In this document: positions 6,718 to 11,271 of the stretch, one piece after another
Position numbering within the stretch: position 1 is the stretch's first letter
How the letters are laid out: each line of letters opens with the position of its first letter
Assembly (NCBI GenBank): GCA_964555935.1
Contig: CAZKUN010000284.1
Span: forward strand, 1-11,271
Direction of reading: 5' to 3'
Source of the DNA: CAZKUN01 sp964555935
GTDB lineage: Bacteria > Armatimonadota > Zipacnadia > Zipacnadales > VGFC01
DNA: 11,271 nucleotides
Notes under the pieces: generated by a model
Databases searched by the model: none
Told to the model about the DNA's origin: nothing
The model's input: the letters and a program-made list of their open reading frames with translations, nothing else
Translations under genes and position numbers: made by a program

Positions 6718-8508
6718 CTAGTGCCTCCGGCTGAGATCGATGGCCTTGCCGAACCCGGCGGGGCCATCGATGCGTTCATGGGGCTGGGCCCGCATGACAG
6801 TGCCCGTGAACGTCGCGCCTTCGCTGGTTACCTCGTCTGACTCGTCCTCGAAGCTCCACAGCGCAACCGTGTCGTCATCCACGGGCGTCGGCCCCGTTAG
6901 TGGCTCAGTGAAGGTCCGGGCGATCGATGAGAGCCGGACCTCGTCGATCTGCGCGTTCAGGAACACGCCCTCACCGCCATACGCGCCGATGAAGAGATCA
7001 ACCGGGACCAGGCGCAAGGCCGCGGGCGCTGGGCGTGTTTGCGCGTCCTCGATGCCATTGATGTAGACCCTCATCTGCCCGCCCGCTCCCTCGGACACGC
7101 ACGCCAAGTGGACCCACTCTTGGGCTGGAACAGTGCCCTCCGAGGTGATCGACATGTCGTTCTCCCCATCGTTCAGCCGCCACACGACATGAGCTTCCTT
7201 GTCGATGTAGATCTCCCACCCCCGGCCCTCGTGGCCGAGGTTGTGGTCGTACTTCGAGACCACGCGACCGAATGTGACTTCCTCCGGATACCGCAGCCAG
7301 CAGTCGACAGTGAATCTCGCGTCCGCGAAGCCGAGGGCGGGGTCGTCCGGCACGACGATGTACCCGGAGCCGCTCGTGAGGCTCATCGAGCTGAACATGA
7401 ACCCGTCGAGCGGGGTATTCGCTACGCGGTCCTTCGCGCCGCGACCCCAGCTCCCGCCTTGGATGAGTAGGCCTACTCCGTGCTCATCACAAAGGGGGCC
7501 GTAGACCGTGTCGATGTGCTCCCGCGCGCCCGGCAAGCCCCACTGCTCGTCGTTGCTGGATAGGTAGCCGCGCTCTTTGTCCTTCCCCCGCATCGATGGG
7601 TAGTGCCAGTTGCCCGAGCGGACGCCGACGATGATCTCGTCCGCCAGATTCTCGCGCACCCACGTCCGCCAGTCCATCGTCATGTTGCCATAGGGCGGGC
7701 CAATGATGTCGCCGCGCGGGATTGCCAGCGCGATGCGCTTCTCTCGCTCATCCATCGCCGCGCGAAGCTCGCGCAGGAAGCCCGTCAGGAACTCCCCTCG
7801 CAGATCCCGCCACTTCGCCACATCGAAGTCCTCGGCTCGCGGGTCGACGCCGTAAGCTTCCTCGTAGGCCAGCGCAACCGGCTCGCCGAAGCCGAACTGG
7901 TCGGCATGGTCGGCGGGGCGCGAGTGCGACCGCGTGCAGATGTACAGACCGTCGAAGTCGTAGTCGTCCACCAGCCGACTGAGCATCGCCAGCATGTGCG
8001 CGCGGACCTGCGGGTAAGCGTACTCCATCACCCCGTGGTGACGCTTCATGCCCTCGCGATCGGTTGCGAGGTATTCGGGATGGGCGATGGTGAACTTTGA
8101 CTGCCAGGGGAATGGCTTCGAGTCTCCGTAGAGCACCTCGGCCGGCGAACCCTCATCGAAGAGGGTCTGGTAGGCGTAGATCTTCATCCCGCGCTCGTGG
8201 GCCTCGCGGATGGCGACGGCCATTGGGTCGAACTCGGCCCAGATGCGCTCGACCGTATCGAAGTACTCCGGGAAGCTATCGTGGAGGGGCACCATGTAGT
8301 TGCGCGCGTACCAGGCGCTCGCCCGCCAGTAGATCGTCGGCGAATCGGCGAGCCTCTTCCAGTCATCCATCGCGGCGGCGATCTTCTCCTCGGTGTCTAG
8401 CTTGCCGATGCCATCGTAGACCACGATGTGATCGCCCCAGCTCACGTTCAGGCCATTCTCCGCGGCAACGGTCGGCTGCGCGATGGCAACCAGCGCGATG
8501 ATCCACAT
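6718..8508 (-). CDS. Secreted GHL10-like glycoside hydrolase-type protein with C-terminal LamG module
   Basis: This 596-residue protein starts at ATG 8508, fixed by AAAGGGGAG ending 9 nt upstream and by an immediate signal peptide (WIIALVAIAQPTVAA, residues 2-16). In-frame codons up to 8640 would put 44 polar residues ahead of it. Residues 20-370 form a TIM-barrel-type domain. Recognisable parts are FDPMAVAIREAHERGMKIYAYQ (from 93), AHPEYLATDREG (142-153), MEYAYPQVR (161-169), DDYDFDGLYICTRSHSRPAD (181-200) and DQFGFGEPVALAYEEAYGVD (203-222). These fit the family-10-like hydrolase group of uncharacterised secreted proteins. Residues about 378-532 are a LamG/jelly-roll module (YIVVPDDPALGF, EWVHLACVSE, VYINGIED, FLNAQIDEVRLSSIARTF). 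The tail 544-592 (DDDTVALWSFEDE...FGKAIDL) resembles the first strands of a LamG unit, which would normally come before the module. Substrate is unknown. Confidence 0.85.
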   Translation of the reverse strand: MWIIALVAIAQPTVAAENGLNVSWGDHIVVYDGIGKLDTEEKIAAAMDDWKRLADSPTIYWRASAWYARNYMVPLHDSFPEYFDTVERIWAEFDPMAVAIREAHERGMKIYAYQTLFDEGSPAEVLYGDSKPFPWQSKFTIAHPEYLATDREGMKRHHGVMEYAYPQVRAHMLAMLSRLVDDYDFDGLYICTRSHSRPADHADQFGFGEPVALAYEEAYGVDPRAEDFDVAKWRDLRGEFLTGFLRELRAAMDEREKRIALAIPRGDIIGPPYGNMTMDWRTWVRENLADEIIVGVRSGNWHYPSMRGKDKERGYLSSNDEQWGLPGAREHIDTVYGPLCDEHGVGLLIQGGSWGRGAKDRVANTPLDGFMFSSMSLTSGSGYIVVPDDPALGFADARFTVDCWLRYPEEVTFGRVVSKYDHNLGHEGRGWEIYIDKEAHVVWRLNDGENDMSITSEGTVPAQEWVHLACVSEGAGGQMRVYINGIEDAQTRPAPAALRLVPVDLFIGAYGGEGVFLNAQIDEVRLSSIARTFTEPLTGPTPVDDDTVALWSFEDESDEVTSEGATFTGTVMRAQPHERIDGPAGFGKAIDLSRRH

Positions 8509-8517
8509 GGGTAGCGG

Positions 8518-8526
8518 CTCCCCTTT
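8518..8526 (-). promoter_or_regulatory. Shine-Dalgarno AAAGGGGAG selecting ATG 8508
   Basis: A purine-rich AAAGGGGAG on the minus strand ends 9 nt before ATG 8508. It fixes the start of the secreted hydrolase at its signal peptide rather than at upstream in-frame codons. Confidence 0.65.
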
Positions 8527-8549
8527 CTCGAGTATGGCCCGGTTCGCGA

Positions 8550-8568
8550 GAGGACGGACGGCGTCCTC
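8550..8568. repeat. Perfect 7-bp inverted repeat upstream of the hydrolase gene
   Basis: GAGGACG (8550-8556) and CGTCCTC (8562-8568) flank a 5-nt spacer. It lies 42-60 nt upstream of the hydrolase start, in the divergent region shared with purQ. It could be a protein-binding palindrome or a leader hairpin of the minus-strand transcript. No known operator consensus was recognised. Confidence 0.4.
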
Positions 8569-8590
8569 GTCTGGCGACCCGAGACCGCTC

Positions 8591-8619
8591 TTCTCAAGCT
8601 CCGCGATAGCAGGTATACT
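8591..8619 (+). promoter_or_regulatory. Candidate sigma70-type promoter for purQ-purS
   Basis: TTCTCA (8591-8596) and TATACT (8614-8619) are separated by exactly 17 nt. They match the -35 and -10 consensus at 4 of 6 and 5 of 6 positions. Transcription would begin near 8626, leaving a leader of about 120 nt before the purQ start. The housekeeping consensus of this organism is unknown, so this is a sequence match only. Confidence 0.45.
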
Positions 8620-8630
8620 GGCGCACGGAA

Positions 8631-8712
8631 CGCCGCACATTGCGGCGACAAGGAACTCGCCGGGCTTCGAGCGAATGCCGTGCCATGCACGTCATCCGAT
8701 TGCGGGATGACG
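8631..8712 (+). promoter_or_regulatory. Two hairpins in the purQ leader
   Basis: CGCCGC/GCGGCG (8631-8636 with 8642-8647, loop ACATT) lies just after the predicted transcription start. CGTCATCC/GGATGACG (8690-8697 with 8705-8712, 7-nt loop) lies 35 nt before the purQ ATG. Neither is followed by a T tract. I looked for the conserved cores of purine and ZTP riboswitches and did not find them. The second repeat could equally be an operator. No function is assigned. Confidence 0.35.
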
Positions 8713-8746
8713 ACACTCTACCGTGGTTGTTTCCGGAGATAGCACC

Positions 8747-9592
8747 ATGTCTGAAGCCAGACCCCGTGTTGCGCTGATCCAATTCCCGGGCTCGAACTGC
8801 GAGTGGGAGACCAAGCGCGCCGCCGAGACTGCCGGGATGGATTGCGATGTCTTCCGGTGGAATCGCGACGCCGATCTGCTGGCCGATTACGACGGCTACA
8901 TTGTCGGCGGCGGATTCTCCTACCAAGACCGCGTCCGCTCAGGCGTTATCGCTACCAAAGAGCCGATCGTGCGGCGCCTGTTCGATGAGGTCACCGAGAA
9001 GGGCAAGCCGGCTCTGGGCATCTGCAACGGCGCGCAGGTCCTCATCGAGGCGGGGCTCGTGCCTGGCATCAAGCCCGGAACGGTCGAGATGGCTCTCGCG
9101 CCGAATCGCCACGATCCGGAGAACCGGATCGCGGGGTTCTGCTGCAAGTGGGTGCGGCTGAAGGTCGCCGCGGCGCCGAGCCGGTGTCTCTTCACATCCG
9201 AGTATGACGACGGCGAGTTCTGGCCCGTGCCGATCGCCCATGGCGAGGGGCGCTTCACGACCTCCGATCCTGAGATCGCTGAGGCCCTGGTGGAGAACAG
9301 CCAGGTCGTCCTGAAGTACTGCGACGCTGATGGCAATATCGACGACGCGCCCGCGGTGAACCCAAACGGCGCGGTGCTGAACGCCGCCGGCTTGTGCAAT
9401 CCCGAGGGCAATGTGCTCGCGATGATGCCTCACCCCGAGCGCGCCAGTTTCCTGCGCCAGGTCCCGTATGAGATCGGCGGCCGGTGGTCTGAGAAGCGTC
9501 TCGCGGCTCACGGGAATCTCGACGCGCTGTCCTCCGCTGGCCCGGGCCTGCGGATCTTCGCGGCCATGACGAAGACACTCGTACCCGCGTAA
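8747..9592 (+). CDS. purQ: Phosphoribosylformylglycinamidine synthase glutaminase subunit PurQ
   Basis: This 281-residue protein starts at ATG 8747, with GGAG 8 nt upstream; a GTG at 8723 is in frame but lacks such a site. PurQ hydrolyses glutamine and supplies ammonia to PurL in step 4 of cytoplasmic purine synthesis. The class I amidotransferase triad is visible: nucleophile Cys93 in LGICNGAQ, and His229 and Glu231 in MMPHPERA. The PurQ-type N-terminus is VALIQFPGSNCEWET, with GGGFSYQDRVRSG (54-66) in the oxyanion region and GLCNPEGNVLAMMPHPERAS (216-235) near the end. It is longer than the usual 220-230 residues because about 48 residues follow HPERA, and these include an insert-like YEIGGRWSEKRL. 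It leads a plus-strand run with purS; purL, the synthase partner, is not in the window. Confidence 0.95.
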   Translation: MSEARPRVALIQFPGSNCEWETKRAAETAGMDCDVFRWNRDADLLADYDGYIVGGGFSYQDRVRSGVIATKEPIVRRLFDEVTEKGKPALGICNGAQVLIEAGLVPGIKPGTVEMALAPNRHDPENRIAGFCCKWVRLKVAAAPSRCLFTSEYDDGEFWPVPIAHGEGRFTTSDPEIAEALVENSQVVLKYCDADGNIDDAPAVNPNGAVLNAAGLCNPEGNVLAMMPHPERASFLRQVPYEIGGRWSEKRLAAHGNLDALSSAGPGLRIFAAMTKTLVPA

Positions 9593-9615
9593 GAGGGGTC
9601 TCACCCCCGACGCCG
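9593..9615 (-). repeat. Palindromic interspersed repeat, copy 1
   Basis: It begins immediately after the purQ TAA. Its core hairpin is GGGGT-CTC-ACCCC followed by CGACGCCG. Read on the minus strand it matches the element at 11239-11261 at 21 of 23 bases. It sits between purQ and the purS ribosome binding site and could influence mRNA stability or relative expression. Confidence 0.6.
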
Positions 9616-9640
9616 TCCATACTTGCGAGGAAAGACCGCT

Positions 9641-10171
9641 ATGATCGACGTTGAACTGCTCGTCAAACTCAAGATTCCCGACGTCACCGCTCTCACGGCG
9701 GCCAACTCCTTGCGCCGGCGGATGGGCTACGAGGACGCGCTGGTCGAGTTGCGCCGCGCCGATTACTACCGGATCGGGCTCAACGTCGATTCCGTGGACG
9801 CCGCGATGGCGCTCGCGACCGAACTGGCCGATGACTCGAACCAGTTCGTCAACCCGAACAAGCACGTCTACGAGATCCGCCTTCCGGATGCGGCGTCGGA
9901 TGATTCCGGCGACGTCGGCACGGAGATGGTCGAGGCGCTGATCATCGACCCGAATGACGGCTCCGCGCAGGGCTCTCTCGGCGCGCTGCAAGGCCGACTC
10001 GGATACGGCGACAGGGTCGCCTCGCTCTCTAAGGGCGTTCTCTGGCTGATGACGCTCAAGGCAGAGAACCACGACGCGGCAAAGCAGCTCGCCGAGGAAC
10101 TTACCGTCACGACGCGTATCGACCAAGGGCTCCTGATGAACCCGCATTTCCAGGAGTGCACGATTAGATAG
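9641..10171 (+). CDS. purS: Tandem double-domain PurS-like subunit of formylglycinamidine ribonucleotide synthase
   Basis: This 176-residue protein starts at ATG 9641, with GAGG (9627-9630) 10 nt upstream. PurS bridges PurQ and PurL in the multi-subunit synthase and is normally about 80 residues, acting as a dimer. Here there are two PurS-like units. Repeat A (about 3-80) contains LRRRMGYEDALVELRRADYYR, then DAAMALATELADD and VNPNKHVYEI. Repeat B (about 96-175) contains LQGRLGYGDRVASLSKGVLW, then DAAKQLAEEL and LLMNPHFQECTI. GY.D, DAA..LA.EL and NP line up at matching positions in both. A linker rich in Asp and Ser joins them (82-95). The N-terminal domain of long-form PurL is also PurS-like twice over, so a covalent dimer is plausible. 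The position directly after purQ supports the assignment. Nomenclature is inferred from the fold pattern. Confidence 0.8.
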   Translation: MIDVELLVKLKIPDVTALTAANSLRRRMGYEDALVELRRADYYRIGLNVDSVDAAMALATELADDSNQFVNPNKHVYEIRLPDAASDDSGDVGTEMVEALIIDPNDGSAQGSLGALQGRLGYGDRVASLSKGVLWLMTLKAENHDAAKQLAEELTVTTRIDQGLLMNPHFQECTIR

Positions 10172-10200
10172 CAGCGAAATCCGGGTAGGGGAGACCATGA

Positions 10201-11232
10201 ATGTCTGAACGCAAGCTTGGGGCCGCCATCATCGGTGCAGGATGGGTCTCGACAGAGCACATCCGCGCCTATCAGCAGAATCCGCACGTCGACGTCGTCG
10301 CCATCGGCAGTCGCCGAGAGTCCACGGCCAAGGCGAAGGCTGAAGAGTGCGGATTGCCCGACGCAGCCATCTACACTGACATTGCCGACCTTGTCGCTGA
10401 CGAACGGGTCGATGTCCTCAGCGTAACTTCGCCCTCAAACGTCCACGCCGAGCAAGTGATTGCCGCGGCCGAAGCCGGCAAGCACATGATCATTGAGAAG
10501 GCCGTGGCGAATACGCTTGAGGACATCAAGGCCATGCGCGACGCCGTCCGCGCCGCGAAGGTGAAGACGGTCGTCAGCTTCGTGCTGCGCTGGAACCCCT
10601 CGCTGATCAATACGAAGGCCCTGCTCGACGCGGGCGCCATTGGCGATGTCTTCTACGGCGAGGTCGATTATTGGCACGGCGTGAGCGACTGGTACTCCGG
10701 CTGGCCGTGGGCTCACACGGTCGAGGGCGGCGGCTCGTCGATGCTGTTTGCCGGGTGCCATGCGGCCGATGCCCTGCGCTGGTTCTGCGGCGACGTGGCG
10801 GAGGTCAGCGCGTTTGCCGGTGGGTGGGACAAGCGCTGGGAGTACCCGCCCACGGTCGTCGGGGCGATCAAGTTTGAGTCGGGCGCGGTTGGCAAGCTCT
10901 CGTCATCGGTCGATATCGTTGCCCCGTACCAGTTCAACATAGACGTCCTCGGCTCCGAGGGCGCGATCCGTGACAACAAACTCTACTCCAAGACAATGAT
11001 GCCGGGGCAGTCGGACTTCGCCGAGATCCCGACGGTCCTCCCGAACTCGGGCGACGTCGAGCACCACCCGTTCGTCGGCGAGATCGATGAGTTCATCGAC
11101 TGCGTGCTGGGGGATACGGAGTCTCAGGTCAACCTCGAGGACGCAGTGAAGACGCACGAACTGTGCATCGCGATGGATCGGTCCGCCGAGGCTGGCGGGG
11201 AGCCGGTGAAGTTGCCGTTGCTGGAGGACTGA
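10201..11232 (+). CDS. Gfo/Idh/MocA-family NAD(P)-dependent oxidoreductase
   Basis: This 343-residue protein starts at ATG 10201, 7 nt after GGGGAG (10188-10193) and 29 nt after the purS stop. The N-terminal Rossmann fold shows AAIIGAGWVSTEH (8-20), an AIGSRRES second strand end (34-41), and VTSPSNVHAEQVIAAAEAGKHMIIEK (75-100). The C-terminal alpha/beta domain includes GEVDYWHG, GGGSSMLFAGCHAADALRWF (176-195) and GSEGAIRD (251-258). Family members oxidise or reduce sugars, inositols and related compounds. Two deviations are visible. The usual Glu-Lys-Pro is Glu-Lys-Ala (99-101). The position of the catalytic Asp four residues before His187 is Phe183. Lys100 and His187 remain. Substrate cannot be assigned. 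It may be co-transcribed with purQS, but no functional link to purines is evident. No signal peptide is visible. Confidence 0.9.
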   Translation: MSERKLGAAIIGAGWVSTEHIRAYQQNPHVDVVAIGSRRESTAKAKAEECGLPDAAIYTDIADLVADERVDVLSVTSPSNVHAEQVIAAAEAGKHMIIEKAVANTLEDIKAMRDAVRAAKVKTVVSFVLRWNPSLINTKALLDAGAIGDVFYGEVDYWHGVSDWYSGWPWAHTVEGGGSSMLFAGCHAADALRWFCGDVAEVSAFAGGWDKRWEYPPTVVGAIKFESGAVGKLSSSVDIVAPYQFNIDVLGSEGAIRDNKLYSKTMMPGQSDFAEIPTVLPNSGDVEHHPFVGEIDEFIDCVLGDTESQVNLEDAVKTHELCIAMDRSAEAGGEPVKLPLLED

Positions 11233-11238
11233 CACGAC

Positions 11239-11261
11239 CGGCGTCGGGGTTGAAACCCCTC
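11239..11261 (+). repeat. Palindromic interspersed repeat, copy 2
   Basis: It starts 7 nt after the oxidoreductase stop codon. The core hairpin is GGGGT-TGAA-ACCCC, preceded by CGGCGTC. It matches the reverse complement of copy 1 (9593-9615) with two mismatches. No T tract follows in the remaining 10 bases, so it is not a standard intrinsic terminator, though it could protect the 3' end of the transcript. Confidence 0.6.
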
Positions 11262-11271
11262 CTACACTGCC

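Noticed and set aside
8939..10198. 419-codon open frame on the minus strand opposite purQ and purS
   Set aside because: The plus strand carries clear PurQ catalytic motifs and the PurS repeats; the opposite frame has no recognisable motif and no start context.
10197..10208. Four-codon reading frame ATG-AAT-GTC-TGA overlapping the oxidoreductase start
   Set aside because: The ribosome binding site is only 3 nt from this ATG, too close, while ATG 10201 has proper spacing; a regulatory mini-ORF cannot be supported.
11244..11259. Intrinsic terminator after the oxidoreductase gene
   Set aside because: The hairpin is short and not followed by a T tract; a near-identical copy after purQ suggests a dispersed repeat instead.

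Overview
This is a GC-rich bacterial chromosomal window carrying nine protein genes, one of them cut by the left edge. No rRNA, tRNA, transposase, integrase or CRISPR array was seen. The gene content points to an environmental, probably uncultured lineage with many exported carbohydrate-related proteins. Planctomycetes, Armatimonadota, Hydrogenedentes, Latescibacteria-like or Poribacteria-like groups are plausible. The clues are large secreted proteins built from concanavalin-like (LamG/DUF1080-like) modules, PEGA repeats, a GHL10-like hydrolase beside a uroporphyrinogen-decarboxylase-like protein, and a Gfo/Idh/MocA oxidoreductase. This placement is inference, because no phylogenetic marker is present.

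Layout from left to right. Bases 1-1168 (minus) hold a secreted protein with two PEGA domains and a TPR-like tail, truncated by the window edge. It overlaps by 4 nt the end of a large secreted protein (1165-3852, minus) made of about five concanavalin-like modules, and the two are probably translationally coupled. Next comes an HNH-endonuclease-like gene (4007-4690, minus) in which one predicted zinc ligand is Phe. Divergent from it is a Mn/Fe superoxide dismutase with a Tat-type leader (4867-5577, plus). Its 5' leader can fold into a compact three-way junction that buries the Shine-Dalgarno sequence.

Convergent to the dismutase is a two-gene minus-strand unit. A secreted GHL10-like hydrolase with a C-terminal LamG module (6718-8508) is followed by a UROD-superfamily protein (5600-6676). 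Across a 238-nt divergent intergenic region with several hairpins lies a plus-strand run. It contains purQ (8747-9592), a double-domain PurS (9641-10171) and a Gfo/Idh/MocA oxidoreductase (10201-11232). The same approximately 23-nt palindromic element occurs in opposite orientations just after the purQ stop and just after the oxidoreductase stop.

Functionally, purQ and purS encode the glutaminase and bridging subunits of formylglycinamidine ribonucleotide synthase (purine step 4); purL is not in the window. The hydrolase, UROD-like and oxidoreductase genes fit a saccharide-handling lifestyle, but no substrate can be assigned. The best candidates for something not well described are the tandem PurS, the structured dismutase leader and the palindromic repeat pair.
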